From positions 2,245,057 to 2,309,056 of the forward strand of contig BCIH01000001.1 of NCBI GenBank assembly GCA_002897115.2: 64,000 bases of DNA. The letters run 5' to 3'. The DNA comes from Prototheca cutis. Its lineage: Eukaryota > Chlorophyta > Trebouxiophyceae > Chlorellales > Chlorellaceae. Below are positions 51,171 to 63,325 of this stretch, one piece after another. Position 1 is the first letter of the stretch; every line of letters starts with the position of its first letter. The notes under the pieces are model-generated. The model was not told the DNA's origin, searched no databases, and was given only the letters and a program-made list of their open reading frames with translations. The translations under genes and the position numbers were made by a program.

Positions 51171-51399
51171 GCGATAGAATGCCGAGTTGTGCGCTGCATG
51201 CATCTCATGACGTGGACCGCCCATCATGTTCAAAATCCAACACCCACCCTCTCTTGCCACATCTACCGAATGTCCTGCGAGTGCATGAGAGTGCAGAATC
51301 CCTTAGATTCCATCGGAACACGGCCCTCCTTTGTGATACCTCACCATTGTGCAGGAATGCCGCACCGCTGCGGTTCCGTCCTGAAGGGTGCATTGGTCC

Positions 51400-52470
51400 G
51401 CATTATGCGTGGCGGAAAGTACCACTTGCATTTTGTGGATGACGTGGAGGTGGCCGAGAATGAGCGGCTGATGCTGAAACTGAGCGTGAGTGGGGAGGGA
51501 GTCTGCCGTGCTCCTCACCAGGGCCAATCTCTCTTGAGGCGCTGCCTATGAGTTGTTCCAGCTGCACAATTCAATGCCCCGAGAGATCCACAACTAAACA
51601 GTGCAATGGAGGGACTGTGGCCTCGGGCGAAGTGAGCAGCCGAAGCCCTTTCACGGAGACAGACCGTGGTGCAGCAGAGATGGTGGAGCTGGAGGCCGCT
51701 ATGGACTCTGAGAAGAGAGTGCTCGCCATCGCAACGGTGAGTCGGGGATGGAGGCGATTTCCTGTCAAGGAAGACGGTCCAATCATGAAGGCTGCTCCGA
51801 CTCTACTCCTTCTTTGCCTTGCTACTCAGCTTTCTTGCATTCCCCACACATACTGCATCAGGTGGCGAGCGCCATGTGGAGGCAGGCCGCCACTCACACC
51901 TGGCTGTCACACCACATCAGCAACGGCACAGTGGACACACTCAAGACGAGTCTGCCCGAGCTGTTGGAGTTGATTGATCAGACTGACCAGATCAAAGCAT
52001 GCTGGTCCCTCGTCCAGGTTGAATCAAAGGTGTGGAGCTGGTGTGTCCTGCAGCGTGTGATGTTCATAAACAATGTTGGAAGCACATCGTGTCATCGACG
52101 GCGGCTCGAAAATGTGTCTGCAGCGCTGCTCCCGTGGATCCCGGAATGGAAAGGGAAGGGAATGGATGCGTTGTGGGTACCACCCTGCCTCACACCTTCC
52201 TGACCTGGAAGGAGTCGGTGCAAGCCCGAGTCGACCCCCTTGCACAGGCCAGGGCATCGACATGCACCAAGGATCAACTGACTCTGAAGGAGGGGGCAAA
52301 GGCTCATACAGAGGACAAGGAAAGGAGCGTGAACGGCCCAAGCTCCTGTGGAAGTTTTCCCTCGCTCACAAGTGGCCCCACGACTTCCTCCGATGCCAGC
52401 CATGGGACAATGGTGCAGGAGGCCCCCTGCGCAGAGGACAGGTACGTGTGCGCAGGAGTCAGCTGAGCAT
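51400..52470 (+). CDS. Further coding exons, probably of the RRM gene or a second gene
   Basis: Two exons are convincing: 51602-51736 (frame 0, ending EKRVLAIAT|gtgagt) and 51862-52017 (VASAMWRQAATHTWLSHHIS, then LELIDQTDQIKACWSLVQ|gtt). Before them, about 51394-51482 encodes LVRIMRGGKYHLHFVDDVEV in an open frame. After them, 52095-52441 is open in two frames, and which is used is not clear. I do not recognise a domain. The direction and continuous spacing suggest one transcript with the flanking blocks. Confidence 0.45.
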
Positions 52471-52535
52471 GGATTAACTGTTCACTGCGATGTTCTGCAG
52501 CATGGCCACAGCCAATCTTGGCAGGTGCAGGATTC

Positions 52536-54188
52536 ATGGCACGAAATGCATTGGCATGGATCGTGGTTGCCCTCATGCCCCCACGCCACACATCTTTTGT
52601 GCAGCACAATGGTGCCTCGCCAGCTCTTCAATTCACCAAGCCGGGCCAAGAGCCTGCAACAGCTGCCCACCGGCACGGCAAGCAGCAGCCCAGCTCGCCA
52701 GTAACCCCATCTGGCTCCTTTGGTCGGCACACACAACAGTGCCAGGAGCTCGCAACCAAGGCAGCGAAGCTTGTCCTCGGGCTTGTGGGCGTTGATCCGA
52801 CCGAAGCCCCTGAAGTGGCAGCACCGCCCAAGGTGGACCCTGAGGACCCCCTCTTCCACCAGGTGGCGGCACAGTTTATGTTCATCTTCAGTACAATGTT
52901 ATCAGAACTTCGGGAGACCTTGCGGCGCCTGGCAACGGAAGAAGCCAGGGAGCAGCTGCGAGAGAGACTGGCAGCAGAGGCAGCGTCTGCCATCGAAGAC
53001 ACACAGCAGCAGGCAGCACCGCAGACCCACGGCATGGGCGGCACAGCTCCCCCAAATACAGACACACCCGCGGCCGCTCCTGATCCAGGACAACGCCCTC
53101 TTCTCGCCGCAGAACGTCGTGCGGGGCGGCCCCCTCTGCCGCCACGAGCACCCGCTCATCAGCAGAACCGAGCTCCAGCACAGCAGCAAGCCCAGGCCCA
53201 CACGGCGGCATGGCAACCTCACAGACCAACACAGCATGCTGCTGTCCAGCCCGAGACACTTCCTGTAGGGCAACCTCTTCCAAGCACAGTGCAAGTCCAC
53301 CATCCCAGTCCGACTTTCCATGCACAGCAGGAGCATCAGCAACATGCAATTGGACAGCAGCCAGGAGGCTTGCCCGGCATGCCGCAGCAGCAAGCTGGCA
53401 TGGGCCTCGCGCCACAAGCCCCATGGCCAGCTCCAGCTGCCCATGGTCAGCAGGGGCATGTGCACTGGGACCCAGTGGTGCTGCAGCTCGCCCAAGAGCA
53501 GCTCTTGGGCCACATCATGGCTCCGCTCCTGCGTCAGGGCATCCATGCTGAATGGCAAGGCGGTGGCCAGGGAATGGAGTCGCTGCACGACCCCATGGCT
53601 CAACAGTGGCCGCCTGCTGTGTACGATCTGCCGGAGCATGATCAATGGGGCTGCCAACCCATGACGGCGGAGTTGGGAGGCCGCCCCGAAGCGATGGCGA
53701 CCCCAGCATGGGAGCCCCACTGGGCCCAAGCTCCCCAGATGGGACAGCAGTATGGCCCCCCCCTACCGCCGCAAGCCCACGCAGTGCACCAGCAGCTGCC
53801 TGGCAACCAGTATTATGCAGCACCAGCACCCCAAGTCCAGCAATACTATGCAGCACATGCACCACCTGTCCAACAGTTCCATGCAGCACATGCACCACTG
53901 GTCCAACAGTTCCATGCAGCACAAACACCACCTGTCCAACAGTATTATGCAGTGCGATCTCCAATGCAGCAGTTCCACGAGCCGCCGCCGCCACCACCGC
54001 CGCCGCCGCTGCATAGAATTGTTGCCGCAGCCAATGGCAGGCACAACCCTGGCCAGACGCTTCCAGTGTCCAGATCAGACGTGAGGGCCAGCAGACGCCA
54101 GGGACCACAGGAGGTGCACCATGCACGCGCATTTCAGGATGACAGGACGGCTCAATATGGCCACTGGCGCCCGCGACTTCCGCGCTGA
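52536..54188 (+). CDS. Gln/Pro/Ala-rich low-complexity protein with 11-residue tandem repeats
   Basis: A single open frame of about 550 codons, 52536-54188; the frame is open a little further upstream, so it may be the last exon of the preceding transcript. Residues about 75-165 include a helical part (VAAQFMFIFSTMLSELRETL, then EEAREQLRERLAAEAASA). The rest is disordered, rich in Gln, Pro, Ala and His. At 53811-53972 there are five tandem copies of an 11-aa unit of the type [YF][YH]AAHAPPVQQ, followed by a nine-Pro run. Such composition is usual in RNA-granule and transcription regulators and fits a partnership with the RRM (inference). No catalytic domain. Confidence 0.6.
   Translation: MARNALAWIVVALMPPRHTSFVQHNGASPALQFTKPGQEPATAAHRHGKQQPSSPVTPSGSFGRHTQQCQELATKAAKLVLGLVGVDPTEAPEVAAPPKVDPEDPLFHQVAAQFMFIFSTMLSELRETLRRLATEEAREQLRERLAAEAASAIEDTQQQAAPQTHGMGGTAPPNTDTPAAAPDPGQRPLLAAERRAGRPPLPPRAPAHQQNRAPAQQQAQAHTAAWQPHRPTQHAAVQPETLPVGQPLPSTVQVHHPSPTFHAQQEHQQHAIGQQPGGLPGMPQQQAGMGLAPQAPWPAPAAHGQQGHVHWDPVVLQLAQEQLLGHIMAPLLRQGIHAEWQGGGQGMESLHDPMAQQWPPAVYDLPEHDQWGCQPMTAELGGRPEAMATPAWEPHWAQAPQMGQQYGPPLPPQAHAVHQQLPGNQYYAAPAPQVQQYYAAHAPPVQQFHAAHAPLVQQFHAAQTPPVQQYYAVRSPMQQFHEPPPPPPPPPLHRIVAAANGRHNPGQTLPVSRSDVRASRRQGPQEVHHARAFQDDRTAQYGHWRPRLPR
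53811..53972 (+). repeat. 33-nt tandem repeat encoding an 11-aa Gln-rich unit
   Basis: Copies begin at 53811, 53844, 53877, 53910 and 53943 (the last one codon short). Units 2-4 are nearly identical at nucleotide level, a sign of recent expansion or slippage. Confidence 0.9.
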
Positions 54189-54629
54189 GCCACTTCCGCA
54201 ACACACAGGCGGCCGTCCGTCCGTCATTGCGGCTGAATATCCATATCCAATAGCAAGAGAGTCCCAGTCAATCTGCATGAAGAACACGCCACACTTTGCA
54301 TCGCATCCGCATGAGTCTGTAACAAAAGACCAGAGAGGTGGTCAATCTCCCCTCCAGGAGCAGCTTCTTGCCAGGGTGGTGGAACCTGCGGGATGCACGT
54401 GGGAATGTGGATGCCCTGCGCCCCGCACATTTCGACTTCGCGTGATCATTCCCGTCACGCGATCCATGTCCCGCAACGCGACATTTTTCCAGCGTCGAAG
54501 GATCTATTTCAATCGTTGGAATACGCTGAGAGGGAGAGGGACAAGAGTACACCAGCTCCGCGGGGTTGTTCAAGAAGCCACGGTGCCCACGACGACTTCT
54601 GGGGATCCGTTCCGATCTTCCCGGGCGCC
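54189..54629. other. Intergenic, no gene recognised
   Basis: Between the Gln-rich ORF and the aspartic protease; nothing supported. Confidence 0.5.
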
Positions 54630-57347
<2,718 letters not shown>

Positions 57348-57767
57348 TGTGATGATGCACTGCTGATGAAAGGGGGTGTTTTTTTTTGGTGAATGGAGCA
57401 GGTGGCAGTTGTTCTGGGCCCGGCCAGCCGTCAGGGACGACTGATTGCTGCACGAGTTATGGTGGTGGTGGCCTCCCACCCCTCCTCCACGACCATTGAG
57501 TGCCCCATCTCTCAAAAGAGAATGCTTCTTTCCTACCATATTCATGTCCCTCCCTCATGCATGCATGCACTGGATCTTCTTATTTGAGCGAGCAGGAAAG
57601 AGGGAAAGTCAATGTACAACCGCCGATCAGTTGGCTGGCGAATATTTCTGCGAGCATGTATCAATCGACAAGCGCCGCATTGCTTTGCTTTGATGTACAC
57701 GTGGAGAGCCCCGAGCGATGGCGGCGACTGGGTTACAACAGGCAAGTGCGGCTGTGCTCCGCGGTTC
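57348..57767. other. Convergent 3' spacer
   Basis: Between the aspartic protease (+) and a small membrane protein gene (-). No gene is recognised and no TGTAA was seen. Confidence 0.45.
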
Positions 57768-58140
57768 CTAAGGCTTGGGTGCCGGCGCGGCAGGGCCAGC
57801 CACCGGCGCCGCTGCGGCGTCGCCGGCCGTCATCTGTGCCTCCCGCTGCTGTCGTAGCAGCTCGTTCCTCAGTGGCTCCTCAAAGATGTAGTAGCCGGAA
57901 CAGACGCCCACCCTGCAGGTCCGAACGGGGCACGGCCGGAAATGTTGGTGCCCATGAATCCCTCCCAAGTGTGTGTGGGTGGTCCTGTTCCCACCAGACG
58001 CACAGCAATGCCCGCACTGTCAGTCATGTGCACGCGTCTACCATAAATCATGCACTACAGTATGCAGTCACCAACACGCACAGCGCGGCGATCATGTAGT
58101 GCAGGGGCCTGTTCCGGTTGAGCACCCGACCCAGAGACAT
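57768..58140 (-). CDS. Small single-pass membrane protein, 67 aa
   Basis: Two exons, 58140-58082 and 57912-57768, joined in phase 2 (GCG CT|G GTG). The protein starts MSLGRVLNRNRPLHYMIAAL and continues VGVCSGYYIFEEPLRNELLR. One transmembrane helix spans about residues 14-30. The basic N-terminus, short helix and amphipathic tail recall small mitochondrial inner-membrane or assembly factors, but I cannot name the family. The C-terminus is Ala/Pro-rich. Without joining the exons the first frame stops after 30 codons, so the gene is easily missed by automatic calling. Confidence 0.65.
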
Positions 58141-58821
58141 TTGGCCTCCTCCTTCCAGCACCCAGCTGGAACTACTGGTCTCGCTGTCCTCAAAGATTTG
58201 TTGGTTCTGATGCCTTTGCACTTCTCAGATAAATGTATATAATATGCGCGTGTGTATGGAGCTCAGACAACTCGGCGCGAGTCGTTGTTCGGCGGACGGG
58301 CCTGGGGTCTCGAATGGGCTGCTGTGGCCGCTTTTGCGCCACGGGCCCAATTCCAGAAGGAATGTGGTAATCACCCTTGCCCCCCGTCGGACGCATCATG
58401 CACAACAGGCTACCGCCTTTACATCACTGACATCACAGTCCCATGTTTGCCATACTTTGTTGTCGCGCACTGGCACCATCCGAGGCAGGGCTGTGCCTGG
58501 TGTGCATGTCCCGCGACAATGCAACTCACAAGCTCGTTCCAGGCAATGCGTTCTAAGCTGTTTGCAATTGTTGTGTCCCATTGATTCGCTGGCAGTCCAA
58601 AGATTGGCTGAGGTTCCTGTGGTGATGCCGTGGGAGTAATCCACAGCGTCGTGTTGCGTGCCATTTGGACAGCAGGAGGAAAGTGCCCAGTCACGACCCA
58701 CACCTCGACCCTTCCCCCGGTCTGGTCCCCGGACCCACCCCCTCCCACCCAAACGCACCCCCACACCCTCGTCCATGCACAATCACAAGCCAGATCGACA
58801 GCAAAACATCCCGCGAGCTTC
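58141..58821. other. Tandem spacer, no gene recognised
   Basis: Between the MscS-like gene and the small membrane protein gene, both on the minus strand. Contains TTACA (reverse TGTAA) at about 58428, which could end the MscS-like transcript. Confidence 0.4.
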
Positions 58822-60520
58822 CTACTTGACGAGGTAATTGAGGATGTCAGCATTGGCAATGTAGACTGGGCTGCCGTCTTCTGTCCGGATGATGGTCCGG
58901 CTCGGCTCAATGCCCTGAACCACGCCTGCAACGGAGATTGATCGATCGATTGACTGGAGCAAAAGGTGCTGAGGAGGGGCTTCCTTTTTGTTTGTCTTTG
59001 CAGGGGGAGGGGGCCATGTGTCTATGCAGATGGATCTCAAGCACTCGACTGCCATTCCCTTCCAAGCCGACATGCACCTTCAATGACTGTGGCTCCACCC
59101 GTGGTCAGCAGCTGGATCTTGTCTCCCGCTGTGAACGGTTGCGATGTATACTGCAGGGGGTGGGGAGTTGTGGACAGTTGGGACACAGCCGGGCTGCGGC
59201 CAGTCTGTTGGGTCAAACGGTCGACCACCACTACCACCCGGATGCATGCACCACCAGGTGCGGTACACCCAAAACAACGCAGGAAGACGAAACGAAAAAT
59301 AAGAACCGCATACCAGCATGATTGCGCCGGTGATGTTTTTCAGTGTGGACTGTGCTGCGAGTCCCAGGACGACCGAGGACGCGCCGACACTGGCAAGGAT
59401 GGGCTGGATGTTGACACCAAAATTGTTGAGCCCCATGAAGATCGTGACCCCCGTGATGGCCCAGCCTGCCAATGTCGACGCCGGCCGCAACAGCCGGTGG
59501 ATAGCCGGCGCCATGGCACTGGATCCTTTCCTGCCACTGTCCTCTCCGCCACCGCCAGTGCCATTGACGGCGGCCTCCAAACGGGCAAAGCAACGGTCCT
59601 TGAGGCGGCAGGCAGCCCAGCTTGCACCCACGATGACCACCAGCTCCGACAGGTCCTGAAACAGCTGTGATGTGAACCGCGCGATGCGGAGCAGGGCAAA
59701 GCCGTGGCCCAGTACCGCGGCATCGAACGCCGTCCACGACTTGGTCATGGCCACGCGGGACAGCGCGCACAGCGTGGTCAGCGAATAGAAGACCCACCAC
59801 GCGGGGAGCAGCCGCCGCGCAGGCACCACTGCCGAAGCCAATGCTGACTCCGCGAGCGACATCCCCGCAACCGGCGGCAGAGGAGTGGTTGATTCCTCAG
59901 GCGCCGTTGCCATGCTGGCGGTGTCCGATGAGGACCCAGCCGGAGCGTTGCCATCCCGCACAGTCTCCGCTGTTAGACGTCGTCGCTCTCGGTCCTGCAG
60001 CCAGCTGTCCAGTTGGGCCAGAACCAGCCCGCCCAGAAAAGCAAAAGCAGCGGTGGCCAGCAGGACGCGGCCGCCCTGCAGGAAAATGTCCCGCACCGTC
60101 GGCAGATGGCAAAATTCATCCACCAGCGGAACACCCGTCGGCTGCGATAGTTGGTTTATTCTTGAAGGTGTAAGAGAAGGGAGGGTAGGCATGGATATTA
60201 CGTGGTGAAGTTTGGGCCACGGATCGTATGCAGTGTGCATGGCCGTCCCATGAGCGGCAACATGAGCAGCCAAGGTTGTCCCCGAGTCTGAAGGTCCACC
60301 GACGCACACGAATGAGGGGTGCGCTGGCCGCCTGTGTCGCTGCTGCTGCTGGACTGATCGCCACTGTTCCTGGTCGATGCGTGCGGTGCAGCCTGCTGTA
60401 GGGAACCCTGCCTCCCACCGGCGCCACAAAGGGGACGACCCTGCAGCCCGAAGGACGCGAGGCCCCGAGTCGCAGGCCGGGACTGAGGCCAGGCGTTCTG
60501 CTCCTGGATCCCACCTCCAT
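58822..60520 (-). CDS. MscS-family mechanosensitive channel, short form
   Basis: Exons 60520-60308, 60141-59314, 59150-59078 and 58925-58822 join in phases 0, 0 and 1; about 405 aa. The pore helix TM3 region is PILASVGASSVVLGLAAQST followed by LKNITGAIML (about 318-347), the best conserved MscS motif. The beta domain follows: PFTAGDKIQLLTTGGATVIEG, then GVVQGIEPSRTIIRTEDGSP and YIANADILNYLV. It stops there, so the alpha/beta C-terminal cage domain is missing. Earlier hydrophobic segments include VLLATAAFAFLGGLVLAQL, ARRLLPAWWVFYSLTTLCAL and LVVIVGASWAACRL. The N-terminal 70 residues are Arg/Ser/Pro-rich and lack acids, like a plastid or mitochondrial transit peptide, as in MSL2/3-type plastid channels. 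Confidence 0.85.
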
Positions 60521-60860
60521 GATGGCCAAGGTATATGTCGTAAATGCTTGTGTTTGGCTATTCCCGTTTACAGGATGCATAAACCTCACGGAGCGTGGAA
60601 AGCCCATGATGCGGAATCCTAAGCACGAAAGTGATCTGCCAAGACCTGGCTTCCCCCCAGGTGCCTGTCCTTGCAAGGCTCATACCCACCACCAGCTGTG
60701 ATGGGGCCCACAGAAAAAGATTTACTGCAACAAAATTCACCTCGGCCAAAACTGTCATGAGGAGAGAAACGAATATCAAAAAGGTGCGACAACCGAGCAT
60801 TTGGATTTCCTGGGTGGCAGTCATGAGGGAAACAGATGACAAACACAAAAATCACCCCAG

Positions 60861-61564
60861 TTATCCGCCATTCCCTGGAGCAGGCAACAAAGGTCTTGTG
60901 CTTAAAATTGGAGTTTCCTGGGCTCTATGTAAAGTCCGGGGTTTCAAGGGGAGGGGTGCAAGGCCTTTGACTGGTGCAGGAGCCCCCGGTTGCTGCTGTT
61001 GTGGGGTCAGCTGCAGCGGCGCCCTCCGCTCAGCCACCTTGCTTGGGCCGGTCCTTTTGCCCAGAACTGGTGCACGTGGCCCACGCAGGGATGTGGGTGG
61101 TTCCGCCTGCTTCGCCCGGGACTCCATTTCTTTCTGTGGATGTCGTTGGACAAGAGAACGGTGAACATCGATCAGTGTGCCAGTTGTGAAACGAGCGTGC
61201 TATACGCACATGACAAGGGATTGTAACATCACATGCCCCATCTAGAATGCATTAATCCATTTCTATCCCAACGATCCAGGCCTCGAGAATACGAGGCACT
61301 CTTCCCAGCACCCATTGAAATACCTCATACCTCGAGGAGCTGGCGCTGCCGGTGCTGTCGCCACGATACTGCCACGCGATCCGCCACGATCATGCGCACC
61401 AGCTGCTGCACGATCAGTGCCTTCATTCCAGGCTCCATGCAGGTCGCCACGACGGCGGTGATGACTGTGTTCAGTTGCAGGGTGGCGTAGATCCGCACCG
61501 CTGTCCGGGCCACCATGCTGACGATCATTGTCCACTTCCGACGAGGTCTCTCAGGGCTGGTCAT
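60861..61564 (-). CDS. Uncharacterised two-exon protein, 168 aa
   Basis: Exons 61564-61331 and 61133-60861 join at phase 0 (CTC GAG|AAA GAA). The N-terminal half is helical and moderately hydrophobic: MTSPERPRRKWTMIVSMVAR, then AVRIYATLQLNTVITAVVAT and PGMKALIVQQLVRMIVADRV. The C-terminal half is Pro/Arg/Gln-rich (LQLTPQQQQPGAPAP). No family is recognised. It could be an organelle membrane protein: a basic start and one or two weak hydrophobic stretches are seen. 60521-60860 is the short spacer to the MscS-like gene on the same strand. Confidence 0.55.
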
Positions 61565-61901
61565 CGTGCCTGAGTCTGCCCGATCGAGACTGTCAATGCA
61601 AAGCTTTGCATTGGTATGGAATGCATTGACATCGATGTTGGGGGTGGTGGGCTGGCACGTCGCGCATGTGTCGACACAACGGAATTAGAAGCAGGTTCCT
61701 CGTGGATGCCCGGAGGGCTGTGCTCTTTACCCTGCTCCATCCCCGGACCAGGAACATCGCGAAGACTACGACGCCAGCACTTGGTCTGATACTCTCCTCT
61801 TCAGACAGATATTCACGGCAAACATATCAGGAAAAGGCATCTGGGGCGGCGATCCAACAGTTTGGCTCATTCATTTAATTTATACACAGACAACGAATAA
61901 A
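61565..61901. other. Spacer, no gene recognised
   Basis: Between two minus-strand genes, promoter of 60861-61564 and 3' flank of the cyclotransferase-like gene. Confidence 0.45.
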
Positions 61902-63325
61902 CTACTCGGCGCCCGAACCCAGGATGGGCTGCAGGATGTCATGGGCTCTCCAGGACTGCCGGGCGATAAAGTGAAAGACGGTGGCCAGAAACGGTCGGCG
62001 CTTTCGTTCCGGGTCGGGGCGGTACCCCAGCAGCTTGCGCTTGGCGCGCATCAGCGCGAAGAAGGTCACGAGCATCATCGAGAGCGCGCTGAACATGAGC
62101 GCACCCATGCGCTGGCCCCGCGTGCGGGCCACGTAGATGGGCATGGTCTCCAGGTACTCGAGGTACCCGGGGTCAAGCCCATGCTGGCGTGCGCCGTGAA
62201 GCAGCAGGCCCGCATAGCGCTTGCTGGGTAGAATGCGCCGGCCCTGAGCATGTGTGTGCGGGAAGTTAGTTTGCTTGATTGGAAGGCAGGCGTGTGTCTG
62301 TGCTGCCTGATAAGTTCTTTTGGTCATTAGTATTGACGCTTTGCTGACTGCCATGGGCGTGGTTGCCATACGAAGCACCCTCCCCATCTTTCAAAAAAAG
62401 GATAAAAATGGCGTCACCCCACCCACTCCCCCCACACACAAAGCAGCCTACATTATTGAAGTGCAGAGTGCGGGGTGAGGTGATGAGGGTGAAGGCTTGC
62501 AGCTTGCGACCATCGTAGGCCTCGATGGTGACTTTGGCAATGGAGTAGTCGGCGTCGTCACACCCTGCGCCGCCCTCCGTCTCGCAAATGTACGCCCACT
62601 GCGTGGCCGTCACGCGGTGCGCCACGCCGTGCACGCACACGGAGTTTGAAGTCTTGCATGTGAACGTCCGTGAGTGGCTCTTCGGCAACGGTGGTGACGT
62701 GGTCTTGGTCGTGTAAGCGGTGGTGGCTGAGTCGGGACCATCCGCTGTGGGACTGCTGTCGCGGGTGGAATTGTCGTCGGCGGGACTGTCCGAGTCTCCT
62801 CTATCATCGCTGGATCCATCGGCCTTGGCCCCATCCTCGGCAGCAGCACCCCCCGCGGCGGCGGAGAGTTCCTCTGGAGGCACGGGTTCTACGCTGGCCA
62901 TGGCCGGCTCGCGATAGGGCAGGGCTGGCAGCGTAAAGGCGAGGCGGTAGCCCGGCAGCCGGGCGGGCACGCTCTCGGCAGCGTGCACCATCCGCCGGAC
63001 CCGAAACACCTCGTCGCACATGTTGCTGCCATAGGCAAAGTACCAGATGTCGGAGGGCTCGCCAAAGTGAACGGAGGGGCCATCGATGATGTGGATCCTG
63101 CGAGCAAGGGGACAAGGATGCGTCAGTTTGATGGGGGGTGGCTGGGTTAAGTGGGGCCACCGCGCTTGTACCATTGTACCGGTCCGGTCTAGCACGACAA
63201 CGCCCGGCTAAACACAGGGGCCAGCCAGCTACGCACCCTGTTTTTTCTTCAAATTCGTTGATCGCCTCCTCAGCTGCCCTGTTTGTGGGAGTGAGGCACT
63301 CCTCTTCCGGGCCGCTGTGCGGCAT
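61902..63325 (-). CDS. Gamma-glutamylcyclotransferase-like protein with C-terminal membrane anchor
   Basis: Exons 63325-63237, 63097-62452 and 62243-61902 join in phases 2 and 0; about 358 aa. The fold signature IWYFAYGSNMCDEVF lies at residues 47-61, with RLPGYRLAFTLPAL following. An acidic Ser/Asp-rich insert (encoded about 62877-62700) interrupts the domain. It resumes with VCVHGVAHRVTATQWAYI, the VTIEAYDGRKLQAFTL strand and PSKRYAGLLLHGARQHGLD then YLEYLETMP, which is the usual C-terminal helix pattern of GGCT/AIG2-like enzymes. They release 5-oxoproline from gamma-glutamyl peptides in glutathione turnover. After the domain, about 292-310 (MGALMFSALSMMLVTFFAL) is a transmembrane helix, and a basic tail follows. 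The catalytic Glu is not assigned. Confidence 0.85.
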
